DNA of 64,000 nt from Alitta virens (lineage: Eukaryota; Annelida; Polychaeta; Phyllodocida; Nereididae), in the NCBI GenBank assembly GCA_932294295.1, contig OW028584.1, positions 11,292,407-11,356,406 of the forward strand, read 5' to 3'. Positions 45,960 to 58,692 of the stretch are shown in pieces (positions within the stretch are counted from its first letter, which is position 1; the number at the start of each line of letters is the position of its first letter). A program made the position numbers and the translations under genes. Under the pieces are notes generated by a model, which saw nothing but the letters and a program-made list of their open reading frames with translations, was not told the origin of the DNA and did no database searches.

Positions 45960-46990
45960 TGATATTTCTTCTTGATTTTTCTCAATTACACCAAAATCCT
46001 TTGCACATCCATGAAAGCGGATAGATTTACCAATTGTATATCGCACATCCGGAAGTCAAGCCATTAAATCACTTTCTGAGCAGTGAAACGGTATATACAG
46101 ATCTTTAAAACAACTTTCTAGTTTAACAACATAATATGTTTGTTTATGTTATAAAGACTACTGATTCAATTATGTCTGTTTGTTTTGATTTAAGACTCCC
46201 ACTGATTCAATTTAACAGCTTTTTTTTTTTTCAATATTAGTTTAAACAGCTCCCCCTCCCACGCATCAGAAGTAAACAGTTTTTATCAATATTTATTGTT
46301 TACATTTTTAATAATATCATCAATGTATTGCATCACTTACACCCAGACACAGTCGAGTGGTCTAGATGTCAGGGTGCCTAGCATATTAGTGGTTACACAG
46401 TGAGTTAGGCAAGCACTGAATATAACTAAATAAAGTGACGTAGATCGTTGCTTTGTTATGTGAAACAACTGTCCAAAAGCTATTTAATTTGCTCAACCAG
46501 TCAAGAATTTTGACCAACAGAGCGATTATCCTGAAGTGTTGATCACTGCGTTTTATAAACAGTCAAGGGTGGCTGGTGATACTCAATGGTCTTTCACTGC
46601 TTTAACCTACTAACATTGCACAATAACAACCCATATGACGTGGAAGAAGCACTTTGAAATACTGGTATATTTGGCATTGCTTACCAGTGTAACCATTTTT
46701 TTTGCTAGGCACTATAAGGGATACACATTGTACAAATTCCTCTCGAAGTCAAGGGTTCAAATCCCAGCCTAGTCAGAATTTGAGACACTACTTATAAAAT
46801 ATGTACACAATACCTACACTCGGGGTCATCGAGATTGGCCACCCCCAACACATTGCAATATCGTGATTTGCTATGAAAGTAACTGTTCATGTCATTGACA
46901 AAATTTGACCACTTCGAACCTAATCTTAGAAGTGTTTTTGACAGTTTATTAAGAGTGGCGAATGACCCTGGCCAAATTTGATGGCCCCTG
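45960..46990. other. Intergenic stretch without recognised genes
   Basis: A SINE-head fragment is possible at 46741-46775 (GGGTTCAAATCCC). Nothing else was identified. Confidence 0.5.
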
Positions 46991-47029
46991 GTGTGTATTT
47001 CTCCGAGATACATCATTTTATCAGCTGTA

Positions 47030-47215
47030 AAGAGGCAGACGTAATGATAAGACAATGAGGTTTGGAGTCTACACCATGTAATACATACATGTATGTAAAC
47101 CGGTATTACTCCATGGGTGGGGTCTTTTTCCTCGCCTCACCATAGACACCAACCAAAAGGCACCATCAACTTAACGGCTCATGCAAACGACTTCGGTCGA
47201 GATTGGGAGTTCTCA
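47030..47215 (-). mobile_element. SINE family B copy
   Basis: Tail (GAGGCAGACGTAATGA) and body (ACCATAGACACC) in reverse order. Confidence 0.65.
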
Positions 47216-47654
47216 GGATTCAAATGCACAAAAGAAACTGGGAAAATCCTTTTTCCTCTTATGCCAAATTCTACTACAATTCGCCACTGCAAGCAACTCG
47301 CACAATGTCAAAGAATAGCAAACAAAAACATTTCATCACATATATTCACCTTCAATTCTTGAGAGATCGGCAAAATAAAACAGAAATTGATCTGCCTGCA
47401 TCGTGACCAATTAAATATATAAATATATTTCCTAAAATAGAACTTCACAACAAAAAAAAGCAGCCTTATTTGGCATCCACCCACCTGAGTATCAAGATCA
47501 TTCCAAAAATAAGCTAAATTTGGACAAGACTATTCATATTGCCTTAGTATTTTACGTCACAAACATGACCTCCTCAGCCTTAACATGCTTGAGACCCGTA
47601 GTGTTTGTCGACTGGTTTTCAGTGTCAGTTTGTATTGTATAGTGTTATATTGTA

Positions 47655-47850
47655 TGTTCAGCAATACAATGATGTTTTGTCAGCCCATTTTGACCTTCTT
47701 AATGACCCAAGAACTTAAGTTCCTCCATGATTTGTATTTACATTTCAATCGAAATATTTCTATTTTTGGATATTCTATACAGTGCATATATCATACCCAA
47801 TTATGGATGATTTTCAATCCATATGAAAATATCCATCATACCCTAACGAA
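47655..47850 (+). repeat. Dispersed repeat D2, copy 1
   Basis: It shares CAGCCCATTTT, GACCCAAGAACTTA and TTTTTGGATATT with 49300-49475. The 119-codon frame here is part of this repeat. Confidence 0.6.
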
Positions 47851-47914
47851 AATATACAAAAACCAAACCCACAGGCTCAGCCAGTCTATGACTATATGTC
47901 ATTGCTACGACCAG

Positions 47915-48103
47915 CTGCCAGAGGCGGCTGCAATGATGAAATGATAAGGCTTGGAGCCACACTATATACATGTACACATCCACATCACGAGTGGGGTTCT
48001 TCACTCGCCCCAGCATAGACACCGGGTACAAAGCACCCATCAATTTAACATCATGTAAACATGACACACAGCTCGGCTTAAGAAGAATGCTCAATCAGAC
48101 CAG
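47915..48103 (-). mobile_element. SINE family B copy abutted by M1
   Basis: Tail and body are in reverse order. The element ends at the M1 copy that starts at 48108. Confidence 0.65.
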
Positions 48104-48107
48104 GATA

Positions 48108-48426
48108 GTGGATTTTAACGGAAGGTTCTCTGTATTTTCACCAGGTGGCTAAAACAGAATAATGCAATTCTATTGATTGAAAAAGTTCCCGCCCTTGGCT
48201 GTGATTGGCTGAAGCAAAGTGCAGCCTAGCAGCAGTATTTTTAGTGCATTTTAATGTATATTTGACACTTTATCATTTAGTTGATGTTTGTGATTTTCTG
48301 AGAAAGTTATATTTATGATGGAATCAGTTACTTATTACCTATTGTGTCTGAAAAGCAAAACGAGTAATAACAGGAGAGGAAAGACTTATGTCCTGCTGAA
48401 TTCAGGGCTGTTCAGTTAAAAGACTC
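48108..48426 (+). mobile_element. M1 MITE, full copy
   Basis: Same ends as the other copies, flanked by TA. Confidence 0.8.
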
Positions 48427-48950
48427 TATTGGAACCCAGGTCCTGTTGCAGAGCTGGCCAGTGTGATAACAAACTGATCAATGATAGTTAAGCAATGCCC
48501 TACTTTACAATCACCTCCTTATCAAGCCACCTCCAAAAATAAGACTACCAAAGTTGGACCTATCTAATCTTTCCACAGTGTACCTCCATAGTGAATATGA
48601 ATGCATTTATATCTATGAATTTTTATTGTCTATTCATGAATTATGTTATTTTTGAAACTAACTAGGTACTCATTATGATAACAATTTCAAATTTAATATC
48701 AAATTGCTCTGGTTATCATATTTGGTTCATCTTTTGTTATTGATTTGTGTGTTGGTTCCTTGCCATCCTGGAGTGGCTCCCTGATAGCAATAAACATTTT
48801 GTCTTCTAAAGGGGCGTTTCCCCTTCACCTTAACTTTTTAATTACAAGTATATTTTGTTAAACTAATGTTGGTGCATAATATTACTGCAATGTATATGTG
48901 AAGTTTTGTCATGATAATTATGATTCTGAGACCACTAGTCATTAAGGCTT

Positions 48951-49135
48951 GCAAATTTTGCACCAAAGATGGTCTAAAAAGCACCCAAAAAAAATAGCAC
49001 CAAATTTTGCACCAAAGATGGTCTTAAAAGCCCCAAAAAAAAAAAGGAAATTCTGCACCAAGGATGGTCTAAAAAGCACTAATGAAATAGCATAAAATAA
49101 AAAAAAAGCAAATTCTGCACCAAAGATGGTCTAAA
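48951..49135. repeat. Four-copy tandem repeat (TTTTGCACCAAAGATGGTCT)
   Basis: Imperfect units of about 45-65 bp with A-rich spacers. Confidence 0.8.
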
Positions 49136-49284
49136 CAAAATACTAACTAGCCAGGTTCCACTCCTGTTTGATATTATGTACGTAGATGATCATCAAGGAC
49201 GATATTTCACACGTTAGAGCTGTTTCTGATTTCTAAAAATAACAAATATCACCACAATCATGTTTAGCAATTTAATATTGAGTA

Positions 49285-49475
49285 CCAACGGTGTTTTTTC
49301 AGCCCATTTTTAGCCGCATTGACCTTATTGACCCAAGAACTTATGTTCCTGATTTGTGTTTACATTTCACTCAAAATATTGCTATTTTTGGATATTTTAT
49401 AGTTCATATATCTTCCCCATTGCAACTAAGGAAGGGTTTCAATCCAAATTGCACCAAGTCTAAATTTATACACCA
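49285..49475 (+). repeat. Dispersed repeat D2, copy 2
   Basis: Same blocks as copy 1, 1.6 kb away in the same orientation. Confidence 0.6.
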
Positions 49476-49579
49476 AGTGGCACAAACCTACAATCTTTCA
49501 AAATTTGCTGAAACCATTATCTTTACAAATAATTTATGGAATCATAACTAAATTCCACCAATCTATGGATTACTTCATA

Positions 49580-49690
49580 AATACCAGATGAGTGGTCCAG
49601 TGGTTTAAGGGCCTGGCCACCTTCAACGAGCTGCTGAAGGTCCTGGGTTTGATTACGGACCAGGGAACTCCATATAAGCTCATTGAAGTC
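49580..49690 (+). mobile_element. SINE family B 5' fragment
   Basis: Head GAGTGGTCCAGTGGTTTAAG with B box GGGTTTGATTACGG; the body is lost after about 60 bp. Confidence 0.55.
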
Positions 49691-50109
49691 AATTCAATTT
49701 TATTATCTATATGACATAATTTAATAGTACTGTAATGTATTAATAAAATTACTCATACAAGGTAATGCTTTGCGGAGAGTGTGGCTTTATATTCCAATGT
49801 TGTTAAGTAAAATGCCATGCAAGAGACCCAGCTCTCGAACTATCTACAACTGTCATGTCCCCTATTCTTATTGATACCTTTAACCAATGGCTGTCCTTTA
49901 GCTTCCTATTGGCTGAAGCTGCCAGGTGGGGTCAGCCCCTTGTTCAGCTTGGCTTCCTTAATCTCATGACTTACGTCATTGTTCATATTTAAGTTCTATC
50001 CTATTAAGTTTACTAACTTAATTACAAAACATGTCTTATATTAAATACAATATAGATTTGAAATACATGACCATACATATTTCTATTTATCAATACATTG
50101 ATTCAATAG

Positions 50110-50402
50110 TGTAGGATTTGGAGCTGGGTGACCTCTCGAAGATTCCAAGATGTTGATTGCATCGCTGTCATTCACACGAGACATAAACTTGGTGATACCT
50201 TCTACTCTGTGTGCATGCTGGGGCAAGTAAAAGACCCCATTCATCATGTTATTAACTCTGAGCCTTATTTTATTTGCTTTAAATTTTATGCATATTTTAA
50301 ATAAATTTTCTGTTCAAGGAGGTTGAATAAAAAAACATTAGCATCTCATCATGTTGGCCAACTCTGGCAGCTAGTCAATAATTTGATTTAGCCACAGACT
50401 AG
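50110..50402 (+). mobile_element. Degraded SINE family B copy
   Basis: The body segment GGGGCAAGTAAAAGACCCC and a degraded tail (CTCATCATGTTGGCCAACTC) are recognisable. Confidence 0.5.
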
Positions 50403-50417
50403 TAACAAGATGTGACA

Positions 50418-50710
50418 ATAGAATAGAATAGAATAAAATAAAATGGAATAGACTGCAATAGAATAAAATAGAATGGAATGGAATAGAATACAATGGAATA
50501 GAATAGAATGGAATAAAATGGAATAGAATAGAATAGAATGGAATAGAATACAATGGAATAGAATATAATGGAATAGAATACAATGGAATAAAATAGAATG
50601 GAATAGAATACAATGGAATAAAATAGAATGGAATAGAATACAATGGAATAGAATAGAATACAATGGAATAGAATAGAATGGAATAAAACAGAATGGAATA
50701 GAATAGAAAT
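50418..50710. repeat. AATAG/AATGG pentanucleotide array
   Basis: AATAG units alternate with AATGG, AATAC and AATAA. Frames of up to 168 codons (Phe/Tyr/Ser/Ile) on the minus strand are artefacts. Confidence 0.95.
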
Positions 50711-50899
50711 GACACAATCTACAATAAAATACAATACAATACAATACAAAGGTGTACAACAATCTCAGCAATACCAATTTTGAGCACTGCAATATTTCTG
50801 GTCTGCCTTTAATATTTGAGCATTGTTGAGTGAGCACTTTATTTGCCATTAAACCAGAACAGCAACAAATATTCACGATATTACGATGACACAATCATG

Positions 50900-52740
50900 T
50901 CATGTTTTTGCGATTTCGCTGACGTCGCAAAATCATCTGGTCCTGGTCATTAAAAATAATTTATGATCATTTGAGAAGTTAGAGACATCTGTTACGAGCA
51001 ATACATTTCACAGAGTGAGGTTGAATTAGCAATTTAGATCGAAGGCAATTTTCTTTGGTTGAGTGCAAATTATTATTGTTTCAACAATGAAATTGATATT
51101 ATCTTTTTGTCAATCAATCGCAAGTATCAGATGTTAATTATGAAAGTAAATCTTTTCAGTGCCATCCCAAATTTATGTATTTATAAAACATATAATCAAG
51201 GTTGGATGTACACGTCTTGTTTATTGCTATGATTAATTAGTGGCTGTAATATTATGATGTGCAACTTGCATATATGACAGAATATTATAACCAACAGCCA
51301 GAGGCAGACGTAATGATGAGATGGTTTCAATACAGTCAAAATTTCGATATGGGTTCTCCTGATTGTTTAAGCATTCTAATATTATAAAGCGCCAAAGCAA
51401 CTACTGAAACACACAAATGTTAAATTAGCATTCTGATATCATCAGGAATATATGCTCGATTTGTTTGATGCCGTACAGCTGTTGAATAGTGCATCTAAAT
51501 ACATCATTAAAAATGTCGAATGATGGGGTTATTTACTCGCTTCAGCATAGTCATTATATAAATGTATATGGCATATATTCAATACGAATACAGTCAATTC
51601 CCTATCATAAAGAGAGTTCATAGGAATTACACCCGATATTCATCATGATTGTCGAAGTTGTGTCAGAATGTATCAATGCTTCAAATGCTCAATGATGCTG
51701 TACAAGCAGGCCATAACCTAACACAGTCATGTGTTTCATAATACAATTTATTTAGATTGTGTCAAATTCTATGTAATACAATTATAACAACCTATACACG
51801 TACCTAAATACATACATACTGTGTGTTACAGATAGGATTTGAATTGGGCATTGAGCACGAAGAAATTAGGGCAGCTTAATAGACTCATTTAGGGCGCCCA
51901 GCTGGTTGAAAAGCGAAAAAATATAAATAAATAAATAAAAGAAAGGTCTTCACTTAATTTTGGGTATGGCGCTCACAAAATTGGGCATGGCGCAAGGGAC
52001 GTCCGGCATGGCGCAGCACCATGCTCAAATGGCCAAGCCGGAACACTGACACAGCAAAAGATTGCCATGAACCCAACCAAAGATTTTGCGTTTAAAAATT
52101 TTGTATATGAATTGATTAAATCCATGCTTTACAAGTTATACAGTAATGCATGTGTTTGATAATACAAAATGTTTAGATAGCCGAATTTTTTATGTAATTC
52201 ATACAACGACGAATAGCTAAATAAATAAACAAAACTTAATTGCGATGAACTAAACCCAAGATTCTAATTTTAAATTGTGTCGGAATGAATCGAAGTCTAA
52301 ATACAGAAATCTTACACTCTAATCCACCCGGTTGCTATCTAAGCCTCTATAATACAGACTGATGACTCCACGACTATAAGACTAATACCACCGCAGCACA
52401 GCGAAGCTACTGTGAGCCAAAGGACCGAGTGAATTGGGGATCGAGCAAGTATATCAATGACCATTAAGCAGAGAATTAATGTGAGGGCCTGGGGCCACAT
52501 GTTTCCCTTTAATATCAGCATATCAACACGGCATTGCAATTAACATCGCCAAACAACTACTACTGATCAGCCAATAGCGATACCTCAACTAATGACAAGT
52601 GCCCACCACGGCTCAGACCTGACCTAATCGATAAAAATTATGATAATGAAAAAGTTAGAATATAGAGGCGTTAATGCTAGCAATTCATGGAACTTTAGAA
52701 TTAATAATCAGCTAATTGGAAGTCCAAGTAATAGTTGCAT
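50900..52740. other. Intergenic stretch without recognised genes
   Basis: It holds a SINE B tail fragment near 51295-51330 and a GGCATGGCGCA repeat at 51960-52015. A 66-codon minus-strand frame with two hydrophobic stretches (52339-52539) matches no family and has no splice or promoter support. Confidence 0.4.
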
Positions 52741-52747
52741 ATCCAGA

Positions 52748-52925
52748 ATAGGTGGGAATTAACCAACAAAAATGTTAGTTACTTTCATTGTTTGATTTGT
52801 TCAACTGCTGTTATTAAGCAATTAAAGTACAGTTTGCACTCAGAAGGGAGTCAAGTTTTTTCGTTGGTTATATCCCTCCTGAGAGCAACAGAAAAGGTCA
52901 TTTGGTGGAGTATAATGGTCAATTT
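52748..52925. mobile_element. M5 element, shortened
   Basis: TTAACCAACAAAAATGTTAG, the CAGTTTGCACTCAGAAGGGA arm and a GGTTATATCCC end. Confidence 0.6.
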
Positions 52926-52959
52926 GTTAATGAATAAATGACTACCTTCTAACTTAACA

Positions 52960-55480
52960 TATCATAGAATCAGCACCAGTATCAGAAATATGTTTATTCC
53001 ATTATACTAGAGAGAATTAAATAGAATCAATGTCAAAATGTCTCACTTTTAACCACGAAACAGATCAAATGATCAGCATTATTTACTCATGATTTAGTAT
53101 CATCCTGATCATATTTCATCAGTATCTTTTGCGAAAAAGCTAAAAAAACCAAAAAACCACAAGACAAGATTATGTCGTTAGCTGCTAACATGAGCATGAT
53201 GAGACTTTTAGGATTGTTATCCAATATCCATTGGATATGATTATTATAATCTAACCTATATATACGTCACAGTACTTGCCATACAATAAATTATAATAAT
53301 TACTTCGAAGTTCTAACCAATTCTGGTTGTCCGTATGTAATTTTTGTTGCCGGGCAAGCAGAAACATCATATTAAAAATCTGTTCAAAAGAAGAAGTAAT
53401 AAATATTTACAATCAGCCTCCATCATTTTGCATTACAACTAGGCCGATCACATTCTTCAAATAAATATTAGTGAATTTGACATAAAAATTAATAAATCCA
53501 ATCCTTTTTTTCATATGATGAATCAGGAAAGATGTCTAAATAGTGCATGAGCATATGATAAGGGCTTTCCAATTTACAGCATTTTCATAGTGCATTGCTT
53601 ATCTACGATAATTGTTCTATAGCAAATGATTAACGCTGGTTTATTTGCATTGTATATCAAACCAAGTACGTAAAAATGAGATAAAGTCATCATACTATAT
53701 ACAACCTGCAACAGATTAGCTATATATCTCTGTGCCTATGCTAATGTTGTGTACCAATGCCATACACCTGAGCAATATATATACAATGCATGATAGCATC
53801 ATTAATCAACTAATAGTGGTTATCAATAATCTGATCATGACATAAACTTGATCAAGCATTTAGTTTACTCTTATAAATTCATTACAAAAACCAAAACTTC
53901 CTCATTTTTCCCTAAAAAATAATGAAATTTTCTTTAATTAGCACATTATTAATAACTGCTGTAATACAATGCCACATAGTCAATTAAATTTCTATCGTAA
54001 TGAAATGCATCTATCATATTTAGGTCTATCTTGCTATGTATATTAGATGTACAAGGCATATACAGCAATTCTCATGTCAATAATGTGTAAACCTAGACTA
54101 TATATGTAAAGTGTTCAGATCATGAGATGATTAATATATAATAATAGTCAGCGTCACTGGTTTCTTTAGCTGTTCAGAACATGAGTTTAGAGACATAGAT
54201 GTGAGAGCATATCATTTGATTTTAATTAGCATTGACCTTTATACAGAAAATGAGATTCTGCTATGAGAAAAAAGTGCAAGTAAATATTGCTATAAATAAT
54301 AAAATAAGTGATTTATCTTGTAATACAGATAAGCACTAGTGAATCTGAGTAGATATTTCATATCTCTTTTTTCTTTTTCTTCAAGATTCAGATTACTTTT
54401 ATTTGCTCTATTTTTCTTTCGTTCATTACATTGTTAACATTTAAACGGTGTTGAACTGGGGAACTCCTCCAAGATGATCTCGTCATCGCTGCTGCCTTTA
54501 CATTATAATTATATCTACTGTATATTAACAGATTATGATGCCCTAGCTGTGAATTCCCACTCAGTAAAACATGCAATTAGCTAAGATACTTCATCTTTTG
54601 TTATCATTAAACTGTATTAAATGTATGATTTAATTTTCCTGATACAGAAACTAACAAATCTCATATGAATATGTATGAGAAAAACACGATGAAACAAAGG
54701 CATTACAGCCTAATTAACATATGATTACTGTATTATAAATTACGTTTCTGCACTTATATAATGAGTTACAAGGAAATGCTTAGCATTCAATGCTAGGAGA
54801 GACACAAAGCAGGGTTATCCTGATAAAAATATATATTGTAATAACGATGGTACTAATTAGTGCAGTATTAGCACTGAAATGAATATATAATACCACAAAA
54901 GAGGACGTCTGCCCACACAAAATAGATATATTTCAATTATCAGTTCAGTCTGGCAAAAAATGACAACCTGTAGGCTGTACAATGTGTAATTCAAACAAAA
55001 TGAACACATGTATGCATGTACTACCATATAGTGACTAAACTTTTAAACCAACAAATTAACATGCACTTATACACTGAAGGAATTCTGTGTTTTAAAAAAA
55101 ATCCCCAAAATCCGGAATAAGGTTTACTCATAACCAGAATGATTCACGTAACAAAACCTACCAGAGCCAAAGTGGCAAGGTTACAAGCATTGCATTGAAA
55201 TTGAATAACACTTGTTGATCAATTTTTAAAATTTAGCAAAGGTGATTTTTCAACCCTAGAATTCAACAAAAAACAATACAGTGCACATCGCAATTACTCA
55301 CACAGAACTAACCAGAAAACGAAAATAGCATAACTATCAACGTGTACATATGCAATAAATGTATGTACATATATATACCGTAAACATATGAACCAGAAAT
55401 AAGATCTGTCAAAATGATCCAGAAATCTGTCAGTGAGGATCCGCCAGAAAAACAGCAAATACTCCACATATACGACAAAT
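52960..55480. other. AT-rich intergenic stretch
   Basis: Nothing recognised: no SINE, MITE or exon-like segment before the donor at 55485. Confidence 0.5.
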
Positions 55481-55490
55481 ACACACTTAC

Positions 55491-55580
55491 CAATACACGA
55501 CCGACATAAGCCGATGTCTCGGAAGCCTCCTGTAGTTCTTAAATTAGGGTAAATCTGACAGAATTTGGCCGAGAACACGC
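55491..55580 (-). other. Orphan exon-like segment with a consensus splice donor
   Basis: Read on the minus strand, the segment ends TATTG at a perfect GTAAGT donor (55485-55490). It follows a CpG-rich, promoter-like block. An open frame starting MFSAKFCQIYPNLRTTGGF runs into the donor but matches no family I know. It is either a non-coding first exon of the kinase gene 29 kb downstream or the first exon of an unknown transcript. The right border is only estimated. Confidence 0.35.
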
Positions 55581-55639
55581 CTTTTTCAGCACGATCATGA
55601 TTATTCAGTCATGGAGGAAGTTCCTCTATAAACATGCTT

Positions 55640-55745
55640 TTCTCCCTTCGCGTTTAGAGAGCTCCAATAACGCCCACGCGCCACCACCGGGGCCGTCTCA
55701 AAACTAAGCAGGTGTTCGAGCAGACGAAACTGTCGTCTGCTAATA
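55640..55745 (-). promoter_or_regulatory. CpG-rich promoter-like block upstream of the orphan exon
   Basis: About ten CpGs lie in roughly 100 bp, inside DNA that otherwise has few. The ATXN7L3 stop codon lies about 2.8 kb to the right. No classical TATA or CCAAT box was identified with confidence. Confidence 0.35.
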
Positions 55746-55829
55746 ACTAGAGAACATATTGATGATAGATCTGGTCCACATTTAATATTGCCAAAACATA
55801 TATGCCAAGTCCGACTCATTCAGCTTGAG

Positions 55830-58430
55830 GCTCACTCATTTGCCAAATGATTTGGTTACTGTCAGAGTTTAGACTTCACCCAGGAAAGGTGGAGTGCTAG
55901 ACTTCGAGTATTTGAACTATTTCCGTCATATTTCAATCTCACTCAAATAGAAACAGAATCTTTAACATTTTACATAAATTTGTTGGAAAGGGCTAAACTC
56001 ATTCGCCACTCTACAACTTGGCATCTCAGTCTGTATAAAATCAAAGTACTGGTAGTGCTCTAGTAGAGGCGGGTAGGGGGCCATGCACCTGGGAAATATT
56101 TTGATCATGAATTTAACTTAACAGGTTCTCATGAACTTCAAGGAAAATCAAATGTGAGATGAGGGCAAAACAAAGGAGTGTCTTAGAAACTAATACTGCA
56201 CAAAAAAAGGGGGACAGGTGGCAGCACAAGTTTGTGGTATGATGAGCTCCACCTAGCTGTAAATTCATTACACAAAACAGCAGATTCACTTCAAGAATAG
56301 GGATAAAAATAGATTTAATTCTTTGCTTGTTACTAATTCACCTAGTAATGAACAGCAGATTACATAAACAAACAGCTGGCCATTTCTCAAATTTTCAGTT
56401 TTTTTATTTCACATTATTTAAAGTAACATCTTTTTTTTTTTTACAACATTTTTACATGGGATGACGATGCTAAAGTATACAATGATATTTTAAGGCATGG
56501 AAAATACAATAGTCAATACTGATGATAACAAAATCAAACAAATACATCATGGCTGTATACATGAATCAATAAATCAATTGTACGTATTGCTAGGATACAT
56601 ACTCTAATGACACATCGAACCAACGCAAAATATCATCAGTGTCACAAAACCTAATAAAAAAAAAAACTACTTCAAATATCATTCACCCCTCGTATCAATT
56701 CATATCATACTGACAGGATGATGCAGCGATTAAATTCTAATAGGCTTTACAACCATAAATTGCGGCATGGAATAGTAAGTACATAATGACTTTAGCCCAT
56801 TTATCATGCTCATGCATACAAATCATATAAATCACTACAACTGATTTATTACAATGATTTCAATATATATTAATCAAAATTAACGGTGATATTTGCATGA
56901 AGGTTTTGAAGACTTATAGGCTTCTTATATATATTACTCATTTCATATTCATACCACGTGACATGCAATTAAATTTATATATTTTCGATATTTCAATATC
57001 TCCTACATAATAATGTTTGAATACTCGACAAAATTAATTTTACAAAATTGTGGGATAGTAGATTAGGCGTGCACTTTAAGTATAAATCAACATTGATATT
57101 TCTGGTTTCATTGATCTAATTTAGTATCTGTGTGACTATCAAACATTAGATAAAATGCTTGCCCAGAATTCTAAGAAATAAACAGTACTGTATATAAACA
57201 CAACAATGTCCAGGCCGCTAATTCACAAGCAAATACATGTATGCCCGTGCAGTTCTCATATATACTCTGTACTAGCCTATCACAAGTTTTTTTTTTTCAT
57301 GACTTTGTATATAATTCAAACTACAATATTACAGCAATATTTCTTTTTTTACACAACAGCTTAAGTCGCACTGAAACTGCAATATAATATAATTTCTATT
57401 TAATTAAAAAAATATCCAATATCGAAACGAAACTGTTCAAACACACTAAATCTGCACTTAAACAACATGGAGAAATATTCAGATACACGTTTTATTTTAA
57501 ATGACAGTAGTGTCATATACATATATGGATATCCATAATGATATTAAATTGTAAGTGTGCGATAGCTATTTTAATTTATAAGAAATACCTTTAGACGAAA
57601 AACCAATGAAAATTGGACATAATTTTCAATATAATGGTCTTTTAACAGTCGATATGAAAGCAAAAATTCTGAATAAATGCACGTACAGGTTTACTTTCTA
57701 CAAAGAAAGTAACACTATAGAAGTTATATTATTCATTTGAGCAAGAGTATAGTAATAAAAGTTATTAAATTGCAGTATGTTAAAAATAATAAAACTCCCA
57801 AGCAACAAAGTCAGGAGACGGAGTATGTATTCATCTATCACAAAAATGTTTAGGTCAAAATCTTATTAATACAATGTATGGATAGTCCTAAAGATATTCC
57901 TGTTGCAAATTTGCAATTTATGCAACCATATCAATAAATACGGCCAGACTTATTTGATCTTTAGCTTCTCAGATCCTCTCAGGGCATGTTTAATGGGTCA
58001 GTCAAAAATCTCAAAAAAATAAAAAATTTCCCATTAAATAACATTGGGACACGTTATTTCATTTTTCTGTCGGCATATTTCTCATCATATCGGTGGATCC
58101 AAGAAGCTAAAAATAATATAAGTGTAGCCTAGCTGTTATCTCTAGATATTTATAATTATCTTCCAAAACAGAATATCCGTTCACAGAAAATATGCTCATG
58201 CAATAGCATTCTTCCTCCAAAAATGATGACTCCTACTGTACTGCTACAGCTCTATCTTTTATAGTGGCATATAAATGCCATATTGTCGTGTTAGGATTTG
58301 GGATTGTCTAATAAATATTGATGCATTAACTAATGACTATATTAAGTTATTAAAATGAAACAGCAGTCCTCATCATTAATGTTTATCATGATCACTGTTT
58401 TTGGTATGGCTCCAATTGATGTTTATTCAC
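55830..58430. other. Region between the orphan promoter and the ATXN7L3 3' end
   Basis: Very AT-rich with few recognisable repeats. Part of it may be ATXN7L3 3' UTR if a distal poly(A) signal is used. Confidence 0.4.
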
Positions 58431-58431
58431 A

Positions 58432-58437
58432 TCATCG
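58432..58437 (-). terminator. Candidate poly(A) signal of ATXN7L3
   Basis: This is the first AATAAA downstream of the stop codon, about 150 nt away. Other copies occur further along (about 57490, 56845 and 56405), so the true 3' end is uncertain. Confidence 0.3.
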
Positions 58438-58585
58438 CTACTAAACCAATACATAGGCTGACATTTTGTTTAACTATGTACTGAAAGACCAGTTAATATG
58501 TACTATACATAACCAATATATTGACAACAAAATAAATTACTCTGATATCACAAACAGAAGCTCTCCTCCCAACCTTGTGGACAAT

Positions 58586-58692
58586 TCAAGAAAATTCAAA
58601 CAGACTACTAGGCGTTCCTGCTCGAGAGGATGTCTTCGAACTTGGTTTCTTCTTTGAAGCTTTACTTGTCTTTTTCTTTCTAGAACTTGTAC
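58586..58692 (-). CDS. ATXN7L3: ATXN7L3 terminal coding exon
   Basis: It encodes [20 protein letters not shown] then [14 protein letters not shown] and a TGA stop (58586-58588). The Lys-rich stretch and a TPS motif near the end match the human C-terminus; the last residues differ. It follows a 1.6 kb intron that carries a hAT-like insertion. Confidence 0.92.

Noticed and set aside
47585..47944. 119-codon plus-strand frame
   Set aside because: It covers repeat D2, also present at 49.3 kb with a different reading.
50371..50894. Frames of up to 168 codons
   Set aside because: They are readings of the AATAG/AATGG array.
52339..52539. 66-codon hydrophobic frame
   Set aside because: No homology recognised, no splice signals, chance length.
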